From: Dunaliella salina
Taxonomy: Eukaryota; Chlorophyta; Chlorophyceae; Chlamydomonadales; Dunaliellaceae
Reading direction: 5' to 3'
Assembly: GCA_002284615.2 (NCBI GenBank)
Contig: MU069472.1
Coordinates: forward strand, 255,164 to 268,614
Length of the DNA: 13,451 nucleotides
Below, in pieces: positions 1 through 6,866 of this stretch; the stretch's first letter is position 1, and every line of letters begins with the position of its first letter. A model generated the notes under the pieces. The model ran no database searches and was not told the origin of the DNA. It was given only the letters and a program-made list of their open reading frames with translations. The translations under genes were made by a program, and so were the position numbers.

Positions 1-32
1 TCTTGTTTGCATGTACTTCTGACACACACAGT

Positions 33-320
33 CATGCTCCCCAGCTCTGCCCATCACAGTCACCAGCGCACAAGCCTTTGAACAGAATCATTCAAGTCTT
101 CTTCTTGCATGCGCTTCGGACTCCCTTGCACGCGCTTTGGACACAGCCATGCACCCCACTTTTGCCCATCACAGTCCCCAGCGCACGGGCTTTGAACACA
201 ATCATGCACCCATATCTCGCCCATCACAATTTTGAGCACACATGCCTTCACACACAGTGCCATGCACCCCAATCTTGCCGATCACAGTCCCTAGCGCACA
301 TGCAAACAAACGGCGATACT
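33..320 (+). repeat. Degenerate ~57-bp minisatellite
   Basis: Units beginning CATGC(A/T)CCC...GCCCATCACAGTC..CAGCGCAC occur at about 33, 148, 203 and 261; the 115-bp step spans a worn-down unit. No gene is seen across 1-400, although frames are open by chance. Confidence 0.75.
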
Positions 321-399
321 CTGAGCACCCCTGGCCTGCATGTGCTTGCGACACAGAGAAAAGAGGAAATGGTGGGCATGCTGCTGCAACTTTAAAATG

Positions 400-479
400 T
401 TGGAGCTAAATAGTGCAAAGCATGTAAACAAAGCTTGCCTTGGAGCTAAATGTGCAAATCATGCAAACAAAGCTTGCAC
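400..479 (+). repeat. Two copies of a 40-bp direct repeat
   Basis: TTGGAGCTAAATAGTGCAAA...AAAGCTTGCC at 400 is followed immediately by a close copy at 440. The copies differ by a few substitutions and a small indel. Confidence 0.85.
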
Positions 480-671
480 TAAATAGCGCATGGTACAAAG
501 GTAATATTCGCAAGCATGCAGCAGCAAAGGAGAGAAGGTAGGCTTGCAACATTATCTAAACGAGTGAGAGGAGCACAGATCACAAGCGGAGCAGAATTCC
601 GATCACTTACTTCATCAGCGATTGTTGCATGCAGCATTGTCTTTCTGCTAAAGCATGCATCTTTTTCTCAG

Positions 672-764
672 ATGGGAGTGACTTTTCCTGAAGACAAGAG
701 TGCCAGGTGCGGCAACTTGGCTCTGCTGTTGCTTACGCTTCCACAAGTCATTTTCCTTACTGAG
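672..764 (+). CDS. Candidate exon of an unidentified gene
   Basis: A 93-bp segment is bounded by a strong acceptor (TCTTTTTCTCAG) and a strong donor (GAG|GTAAGC). It is open in phase 0 at both ends and reads MGVTFPEDKSARCGNLALLL then LTLPQVIFLTE. The other two frames have early stops. The second half is hydrophobic and could be a membrane segment. I do not recognise the family and found no neighbouring exon with matching phase, so this may be part of a gene whose other exons lie elsewhere, or chance. Confidence 0.38.
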
Positions 765-798
765 GTAAGCATCCTGGCATCATGAGCAACATGAGCGC

Positions 799-1020
799 GT
801 GATGACGATGGTGGTGATAATGGTGGTGGTGATGACTATGATGATGGTGATGATGATGATGACAATGACGATGATTTCAATGTCACCATGAAGAAAAGCA
901 ACAATTTGTATGAGCACCCGGCTAGCCTCCGCGCACCGAAAGCAGCACACAATAACCATGATGGTGATGATGGTGGTGTTGGTGACGACCTCAATGACCA
1001 CAAAGAAAAGCAATAATGCG
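799..1020 (+). repeat. GAT/GGT trinucleotide tracts in a ~114-bp duplication
   Basis: GATGGTGATGATG-type tracts at 799-872 and 957-988 are each followed by TCAATG(T/A)CCA...AAGAAAAGCAA(C/T)AAT (877 and 991). This gives an ancient tandem duplication with a period of about 114 bp. The hydrophobic minus-strand frame over it is a repeat shadow. Confidence 0.8.
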
Positions 1021-1197
1021 CACAAGCATCTGGCCAGCCCCATGCAACCCAAAGCATTGCCAGAGCCCTACTCAAGAAAGGTGAACCAAACCTCTGCATC
1101 TGAGACCTAATACACCTCTGCCACCTCTGCATCTGCCACAACTTTGTCACGCCTACACTGCTCGCGCCTCTGTCTCAGGCGCCCAGTGCACACACCC

Positions 1198-1318
1198 CTA
1201 CTTGTCTCCCACCACAATTGTGTTTGCCAGGTTGATTTTGGTGGCTGTCAATGTTGCCAGCAGTCTCAAGAATTTTGCCGCATCAGGGGCACATCCAAAT
1301 CCATCTAGCAGAGGATGA
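1198..1318 (-). CDS. Possible short ORF or exon, unidentified
   Basis: On the minus strand an ATG-initiated 40-codon frame reads MLHPLLDGFGCAPDAAKFLR then LLATLTATKINLANTIVVGDK and stops at TAG. The composition is protein-like, with balanced amino acids unlike the low-complexity shadows around it. A possible donor overlaps the end (GACAA|GTAGGG). The plus strand is partly open as well. No family recognised. Confidence 0.22.
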
Positions 1319-1319
1319 A

Positions 1320-1597
1320 GCATACCTCTGCTACTGGGAAACAGCTTCCTCTATACCTTTGCTACCTTTGCCATAACGCACACGCCTTGTCGCCATTTGC
1401 CAGATGCACATACTCACCATATACTAACTACTACCCCACCCCCATTTCTTTTTCTTTTTTCCTTTTCCTCATCCCCACACAATCTGCGGCAGCCACAACA
1501 TGTCACCATGCGTCATGGCCTCAGCCCTCATTCTCTGCTTAGTACATGTGCCATACAGGGCTTGGCTTGGGTAAAGAAAACGCAAGAACTTTTATGG
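1320..1597. other. Non-repetitive stretch with no gene found
   Basis: This pyrimidine-rich sequence includes a T/C tract at 1447-1472. I see no exon with convincing borders and no clear repeat. Confidence 0.5.
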
Positions 1598-1725
1598 GTA
1601 AAAGATTGAGTTCCTCTACCCATCTAAAACAGGCACGCTGTAAAACATTGAGTTCCTATACCCCTTGAAAAGCAGGAATGCTGTAAAACATTGATTTCTA
1701 TTACCCACCAAAAAGCAGGTATGCC
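1598..1725 (+). repeat. 42-bp tandem repeat, three copies
   Basis: GTAAAA(G/C)ATTGA(G/T)TTC...CAGG units start at 1598, 1640 and 1683. Confidence 0.85.
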
Positions 1726-1740
1726 CCGAGAGGCCCTCAC

Positions 1741-1881
1741 TGGACAAACATCTGCTTCTGTACCAACCTGCTTATTCTGACTCGTGCTGGACAAACATCT
1801 GCTTCTGTTCCAACCTGCCTATTCTGACTCGTGCTGGACAAACATCTGCTTCTGTACCAACCTGCCTATGCTGACTCGTGC
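1741..1881 (+). repeat. 47-bp tandem repeat, three nearly identical copies
   Basis: Units begin TGGACAAACATCTGCTTCTG at 1741, 1788 and 1835 and end in CTGACTCGTGC. They differ at only a few bases, so the array is young. Confidence 0.95.
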
Positions 1882-1939
1882 TCCAGCACGCTTTGCTTCC
1901 GTAAACTAGACTGCTGGTCCCCTAGCCAGCCAGTGGCAC

Positions 1940-2220
1940 ACAGCTCAGCCACATCTTCATTTTAAACAAGGCTGAACCACATCACAGCTTTACTTACACT
2001 CCCAACGAGGGTGCAACACATTACGTCCACATCCTCATTTCTACAGAGTGCACCAGATCGCAGTCGCATCACAGCCACACCTTCATTTTTATAAGGGTGC
2101 ACCACATCCTTGTTTTTTCTACAAAGGTGCACCACATCACAGCAACATTTTCATTTCCTCCATAAAAATGCACTGCAACCACTTTCTTGTTTTCCAGCAG
2201 GTTGCACACCATATCAAAGC
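1940..2220 (+). repeat. Degenerate ~45-bp minisatellite
   Basis: About five copies of a unit resembling CACATC(C/T)TCATTTxTA(C/T)AxxGGTGCACCACATCACAG occur with strong divergence and variable length. Confidence 0.6.
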
Positions 2221-2329
2221 CACACATTAATCCCTGCTCTCGCTTTCTCTAGATTGTATGCAAGCGTGCCGTGTTCCTCTCCACCTCACTTCAGCACTAT
2301 TGGCCCCTCGAAGGGGCGATGATGCTCTT

Positions 2330-2438
2330 GACAGAAATAAGGATACTGGGCAAATGGTGAAAAAGCAATGCATTCTTGAGTCCATGTCAGAAAATGAAGA
2401 CACAGAGCAAAGGTGAGGCAATGAGGAAGCAATGCTTG
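2330..2438 (-). repeat. Inverted copy of the ~63-bp minisatellite (left arm of a long inverted repeat)
   Basis: The reverse complement of this 109-bp block matches 2568-2674 almost base for base. It includes CAAGCATTGCTTCCTCATTG, GACATGGACTC(A/G)AGAATGCATTGC and TATCCTTATTTCTGTC, with two short indels and a few substitutions. The arms are separated by about 129 bp. Confidence 0.9.
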
Positions 2439-2454
2439 GAGACAGTACCACATC

Positions 2455-3350
2455 ACCGCTTCACCTTACGCCCTGTGTCCTTATTTTCTGACATGGACTC
2501 AAGCATGCAATGCTTCCTCACCGCCTCAACTTAGCTGTGTGTCCTCACTTTCTGACATGGATTCAAGCAAGCATTGCTTCCTCATTGCCTCACCTTTGCT
2601 CTGTCTTCATTTTCTGACATGGACTCGAGAATGCATTGCTTCCTCACCTTTTGCCCTGTATCCTTATTTCTGTCACGGATTTAAGCATGCATTGCTTCCT
2701 CATTGCTGCCTTAGCTGTGATTTGTGTCCTTATTTCCTAACGTGGACTCGAGCATGCGTTGCTTCCTCTTTGCCTCACCTTCTGCCCTGTTTCCTCATTT
2801 TCTGGCAAAAATTCAAGCGTGCATTGCTTCCTCCTTGCCTCATCTTATGCCCTATTTTCTCATTTTCTGACATGGACTCAAGCAAGCATTGCTTCCTCCC
2901 CTTTTGCCCTGTATCCTTATTTCTGTCACGGATTTAATCATGCATTGCTTCCTCTCTGCTGCCTCAGCTGTGATTTGTGTCCTTATTTCCTGACATGGAC
3001 TCGAGCATGCGTTGCTTCCTCCTCGCCTCACCTTTTGCCCTATTTCCTCATTTTCTGGCATGGATTCAAGCATGCAATGCTTCCTTATTGCCTCCACGGA
3101 TTTAAGCATGCATTGCTTCCTCACTGCCTTACCTTCACTCTGTGTCCTTAGGTTTACAAGTTTACATGAAAAGAGCCACTCAGTCAAAATGCATGACTGC
3201 TGGGCTACTCTGTGTCCTTCGTCTCTGACATACGCTCAAGCAAGCATTGCTTCCTCACCGCCGCCCCACCTTCTGCTCTGCGTCCTCATTCTCTGCATTG
3301 GACTCAAGCAAGCGTTGCTCCCTCACCTCAAGCTGCTAGCTCCCTCGCGG
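2455..3350 (+). repeat. ~63-bp minisatellite, about 13 copies, with 253-bp higher-order organisation
   Basis: The core GACATGGACTCAAGCATGC followed by (A/G)TTGCTTCCTC recurs about 13 times. Monomers differ, but a block of four repeats as a unit: TGTCACGGATTTAA at 2671 and 2924, each followed by the same order of variant monomers (AGCTGTGATTTGTGTCC, then CGAGCATGCGTTGCTTCC, then TTTCTGGCA). Open frames of 110-130 codons here are products of the repeat. Confidence 0.9.
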
Positions 3351-3599
3351 TGACGGTGCCAGTAGCACCTCATTGACTGTCTCACCATTGCCCTGTGTCC
3401 TCATTTCTGACGGGCTTAATACAATAATGCCTCTGCAAGCACCGCACTTACTTTTCTGAGATGGACTCAAGCATTGCTTCCTCACCTCAAGCTGCTGGCT
3501 CCCTCCTGGCGACGGTGCCAGCAGCAGCTGCACAACATCAACCGCCTCACCTTTGCCCTTTGTCCTCATTTCTGACATGGGCTCTAGCATGCATTAGTA
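3351..3599 (+). repeat. Composite minisatellite units with CTGCTGGCTCCCTC spacer
   Basis: The core CTCAAGCATTGCTTCCTCACCT is linked to CAAGCTGCTGGCTCCCTC...GGTGCCAGCAGC and a CAACATCAACCGCCTCACC segment. The same composite occurs on the far side of the insertion (4114-4370), showing the array was once continuous. Confidence 0.75.
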
Positions 3600-4113
3600 T
3601 AATACAGTACTACCAGGTAGTATCCAGCAACCCTAAAAAATGTTTATTTCCACAATCCTGCACCCTCCCTTACAGTTATTTCTGGCTATCCCACACATTC
3701 CCGCAGAGACAAATAGCTATTTTCTGCATGCAGAGTGCAGGTGCTGCGCACTTTTGTGGAGACACCCAGGCTTGCACTTGCGCCTCTGCTCCTTCAAGAT
3801 TTACGTTTGCTGAGTGCAGTGTGCTTGGCACGCTGCTGCTTCTTCTTCCTCCCTACTCCCTGCTCCTCCTTCTGCCTCTTCTCAGTGAAAGGGGAGCTTG
3901 AGGAGGCTATGCAGGTTCAGCTGACAACGCCTCTGGAGCCCAGGGCGTTCCTTGCTCAAACCCTCCAAATTATTACAATTCCCTCAAAATAATTTACGCA
4001 ATCCATTATCAATCCCGTAGCCCCTAAAACAATTATTTTCCTGTTGTCCCGGTCATCCCGCACCTCTCAAAAACATTATTTTTGCGGGATGATGAAAGAG
4101 TAGTACGATATTG
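3600..4113. mobile_element. Second insertion interrupting the ~63-bp minisatellite
   Basis: Minisatellite sequence stops after GCTCTAGCATGCAT (about 3594) and resumes at CTTCTGAGATGGGCTCAAG (about 4132). The intervening ~510 bp is unrelated to the repeat. Its edges are loosely inverted: ATACAGTACTACC on the left against the complement of AGTAGTACGATAT on the right. The left edge includes a perfect palindrome TACTACCAGGTAGTA (3608-3622). A 9-bp inverted pair TCATCCCGC/GCGGGATGA (4053-4061, 4084-4092) lies near the right end. An unclassified mobile element is likely, but the exact ends and target duplication are not resolved. Confidence 0.45.
3735..3992 (+). other. Open frame inside the second insertion, coding status unclear
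   Basis: The plus frame reads MQVLRTFVETPRLALAPLLL then QDLRLLSAVCLARC, with a second part (KGELEEAMQVQLTTPLEPRA) preceded by an acceptor-like CTGCCTCTTCTCAG. The Leu/Ala/Arg-rich composition is compatible with an algal exon. No family is recognised and no matching donor was found, so I do not call a gene. Confidence 0.2.
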
Positions 4114-4370
4114 ACAAGCGCTGCTCCTACACTTCTGAGATGGGCTCAAGCAAGCATTGCTTCCTCACCTCGAGCTGCTAGCTCCCTCACGGCGACAACG
4201 CCAGCAGCGGCTGCACCACATCAACGGCCTTACCTTTGCTCTGGGTCCTCATTTTCTGACATGGACCCCAGCAAGCATTGCTTCCTCACCTCGAGCTGCT
4301 GGCTCCCTCCCGGTGATGGTGCCAGCAGAGGCTGCACTACATCGCTGCCGTCATCTTCTCCCGTCTCTGC
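4114..4370 (+). repeat. Continuation of the composite minisatellite
   Basis: Two ~121-bp units hold CAAGCATTGCTTCCTCACC, CGAGCTGCT(A/G)GCTCCCTC and CCAGCAG(C/A)GGCTGCAC. Confidence 0.8.
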
Positions 4371-4379
4371 GATGCTCCT

Positions 4380-4742
4380 CAAGGGGATGGCAGCGCTTGG
4401 CAGCACTTGGGGAGCACAAGGGGCAAAAACCTGCGAAGGGAAGGACAAGGTTGGACAGGACAGGAAAGGGCTATGTAAGGGGATGGCAGCACTCAGCAGC
4501 ACTTGGGGAGCACAAGGGGAGAAAACCTACAAAGGGATGGAAAACGATGGACAGGACAGGCAAGGGCTATGGCAGCACTCGGCAGCACTTGGGGAGCACA
4601 AGGGGCAAAAACCTACAAAGGGATCGAAAAGGATGGACAGGACAGTAACGGGCTATGGAAGGGGGTGGCAGCACTTGGCAGCACTGGGGAAGCAAAAGAG
4701 GCAAAAAGCTGCAAAGAGCAGGACAAGGAAGGGCAGGACGGG
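4380..4742 (+). repeat. ~96-bp minisatellite, four copies
   Basis: TGGCAGC(A/G)CT(T/C)(G/A)GCAGCACTTGGGG recurs at 4388, 4484, 4570 and 4676, with spacings 96, 86 and 106, each followed by GGGCAAAAACCT...GGACAGGACAG. Spacings are not all multiples of three and the frame changes between copies, which argues against the long open frame (4111-4785) being a gene. Confidence 0.85.
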
Positions 4743-4757
4743 TAAGGATTGCACAAG

Positions 4758-4984
4758 TGTGGCTGCCTATGGGGACAGCTTCTAAGGGCTTCATGAGTGT
4801 GCCTGCCTATGGCAGCAGCTTAGAAGGGCTGCATAAGTGTGGCTGCCTAAGGGGGAAGCTTTTAAGGGCTTCATGAGTGTGCCTGCCAATGGGGGCAGCT
4901 ATTAAGGGCTAAACATGTGTCCCTGCATATGGAGTCAGCTTATAAGAGCTACGTAGGTGTACCTTCCTGTCGGGGCAGCTTATA
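4758..4984 (+). repeat. 40-bp minisatellite, left part
   Basis: Units of TGTG(C/G)CTGCCTATGGGGGCAG followed by CTTATAAGGGCTACATAAG start every 40 bp from 4758. The array is split by the 806-bp element and resumes at 5791. Confidence 0.9.
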
Positions 4985-5242
4985 CCGTACAGCCAGCATT
5001 GGTCATTTTTGGGCCATGCGTATTGCTTTAATGATCATTTTGAAGGGGTGCGTAGTGGGTGCGCAAAGAGCGAAATAACTGGCCGAGGTGGGGTGCGTAA
5101 CGGGTGCGCGATAGAGAAAACATTTCGAAATTCTCATGGATAGGGGAAGGGGAGCACCACGAAGCAATCCTCAGTGCACAAGAGCAGAAAAGGAAGCGTG
5201 AAGAGCAGCATGAGGCAGCATAGAAGCAAAAGGTGGCGCTTG

Positions 5243-5409
5243 GTGCCAGGCCAATGGTGATGACGCAGGCTGATGGTGATGATGCAGGCTTGCCATGAAG
5301 GCCAATGGTGATGATGCAGGCTGATGGTGATGATGCAGGCTCTGGCACAGGTAGCGCATGGTGCCAGGCCAAAGGTGACGACGCCGGCCAATGGTGATGA
5401 TGCAGGCTT
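5243..5409 (+). repeat. 18-bp minisatellite (GATGGTGATGATGCAGGCT) within the element
   Basis: About seven imperfect copies of an 18-bp unit are arranged in two blocks. A larger period of about 118 bp relates GCGCTTGGTGCCAGGCC (5236) to GCGCATGGTGCCAGGCC (5354). The unit gives His/Ser/Pro-rich open frames on the minus strand, which I treat as shadows. Confidence 0.8.
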
Positions 5410-5559
5410 ATGATGGGGCGAACAATCCACAACAAAGTTGGAGATGAAGTGACCTTCATTGTAGAAGCATGCAAGCTTGCAAGGAAGATGCATGCAAAAC
5501 ACAGCCCTCAAAGCCCAAAGCTTGCCTACATGGATATGAACCGCTTGGAGGACAAGTAA
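5410..5559 (+). CDS. Short ORF or exon inside the 806-bp TA-flanked element
   Basis: From ATGATG the frame reads MMGRTIHNKVGDEVTFIVEA then CKLARKMHAKHSPQSPKLAY and MDMNRLEDK, 49 codons to TAA. The stop overlaps a good donor (GACAA|GTAAGT at 5555/5556), so it may be the first coding exon of a spliced gene. An acceptor-like GCAG precedes it, and an in-frame TGA lies just upstream. The composition is rich in Lys and Asp and is protein-like. It does not match any transposase motif I know. It could be a captured host fragment carried by the element or part of an unknown element protein. Confidence 0.4.
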   Translation: MMGRTIHNKVGDEVTFIVEACKLARKMHAKHSPQSPKLAYMDMNRLEDK

Positions 5560-5790
5560 GTTGCGTAATGGGGAAATGCATGCTAGCTGCCAATCAGGGT
5601 GCGCAATGAGGGTTACGCAAATAGTGAAAAAAAGCCCAGGTTTTGGAGATGGGTGCGCAGTGAGGGTGTGCAGTGTGCAATTTAAATCTGCTTGGATATG
5701 AATGAGGGATAGGAATGAGAATGCGCAATGGCTGCGCAATGGAACTATTCAAAAGTTTTAGGGGTGCATAGTGGTCACGGTGCTGTACGG

Positions 5791-6000
5791 TAGGGGCTAC
5801 ATAAGTGTGCCTGCATATGAGGGCAGCTTGTAAGGGCTACATAAGTGTACCTGCCTATGGGGGCAGCTCACAAGGGCTATGCAAGTGTGTACTTAAGCTC
5901 ATGAAGCCTACGCAAGTGTGCCTGCCTTTGGGGGCAGCATAAAAGGGCAACATCAGTATGCTTAAAAGGGCTACGTAAGTGTGCCTAACTATGAGGACAG
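5791..6000 (+). repeat. 40-bp minisatellite, right part
   Basis: The same 40-bp unit as at 4758, with shortened units near 5885 and 5955. It ends just below the stop codon of the Rgp1 exon E frame. Confidence 0.88.
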
Positions 6001-6710
6001 CTAGCTGGAGCATAAAAAGGGATGCCTGTGCCCAAACACCTTCAGAGGACCCTTCAGAATAGACGACCCAACAGCCGCTGCCGCTGACATCGATCTGGAG
6101 CTGCCTGTTGGTGCCGCTGACATTGACCTGGAGCTGCTTGTCGGTGCAGCTGACATCGATCTATCTCTGTCTGCCGGTGCTGCTGACATTGATCTGTCTT
6201 TGTCTGCCGGTACCGCCGACATCGATCTGGCGCTGTCTGCTGGTGCCGGCGCCGCTGCTGACATCGATCTGTTGCTTTCTGCTGGTGCTGGCACTGCCGC
6301 TGACATCAATCTGTCGCTTTCTGGTGGTGCTGGCGCCACTGCTGCCGCAGCTGCAGAAGACGGTGCACCCTGCGATGGCTCTCTCTCAGGTGGAGATGGT
6401 GGTGCCGTTGCTGTTGTGAGGTGGCGTTGTTGCTGGGTGGTGGTGCTGTTGCTGTTGGGTGGTGCACCCTGCCCTGCGCCTCCCACAGGTGGTGTTTGCA
6501 GCGCCAGCGCTGTTGAGAGGTGCCCTTTTTGCTGGGTGGTGCTGTTGCTGTTGGGTGGTGCTGGTGTTGATGGGGAGGGAGGCAGCGTTGAGGCAGCAGG
6601 CTCTGCTGTGGGGCCATCTGTCACAGGGCTTGGCTTTCCTGCTCCCGTGGTTGAATCCGTGCGCGAGCTGAAGGGGCTCGTTTGCAAGGCCTGTGTGGGG
6701 GGCTGCTGCA

Positions 6711-6745
<35 letters not shown>

Positions 6746-6866
6746 AGCGGCGGCTGCTGGCGCTTGAGCATGATACTGCCCCAGGTTGTGGGGGTGGGCC
6801 AGACGAGGAGGGAGGTGGTGGCGGTGGTTTCGTACAAGGGCGGGGGGGTTGAGGGAGCGGGTTGAC
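6001..6866 (-). CDS. RGP1: Rgp1 exon E: low-complexity Q/P/A/S-rich insert
   Basis: After acceptor CACTCAG|GT the frame joins exon D as Gly-Gln and reads QPAPSTPPPLYETT then TSLLVWPTPTTWGSIMLK. The LLVWP segment could be the last strand of the first Rgp1 lobe. It continues into an 11-Gln run, Pro/Thr/Ser-rich linker, NSNSTTQQ-type repeats, and an 11- or 14-residue repeat around DRSMSAAP. The frame stays open to a TAG at 6001-6003, ending in FGHRHPFLCSS. Spacer lengths inside the repeat are multiples of three, which fits coding. The true 3' end may be a donor before the stop (for example AAG|GTGTTT near 6047). The plus strand is also open for 6200-6865, as expected of such repeats. Confidence 0.55.

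Larger units (their letters stand above)
4985..5790. mobile_element. 806-bp DNA transposon-like element with CCGTACAGC inverted termini and TA duplication
   Basis: The 40-bp minisatellite is interrupted between ...CAGCTTATA and TAGGGGCTACATAAG. The inserted block starts CCGTACAGC (4985-4993) and ends GCTGTACGG (5782-5790), a perfect 9-bp terminal inverted repeat flanked by TA on both sides (4983-4984, 5791-5792). Removing the block and one TA restores an ordinary repeat unit. TA duplication is typical of Tc1/mariner/pogo-type elements (family knowledge). No transposase is seen, so it would be non-autonomous. It contains paired GTGCGCA motifs near both ends, an 18-bp tandem repeat and the ORF at 5410. 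Confidence 0.72.

Noticed and set aside
2539..3353. Open frames of 110-132 codons on both strands
   Set aside because: They are translations of the ~63-bp minisatellite, shift frame between units, and have no splice or start context.
4111..4785. 224-codon plus-strand ORF
   Set aside because: It runs across two different minisatellites with spacings not divisible by three; the same motif appears in different frames in successive copies.
6200..6865. 221-codon plus-strand ORF rich in Ala/Gly/Leu
   Set aside because: It mirrors the minus-strand Rgp1 insert; only the minus strand connects to conserved exons.
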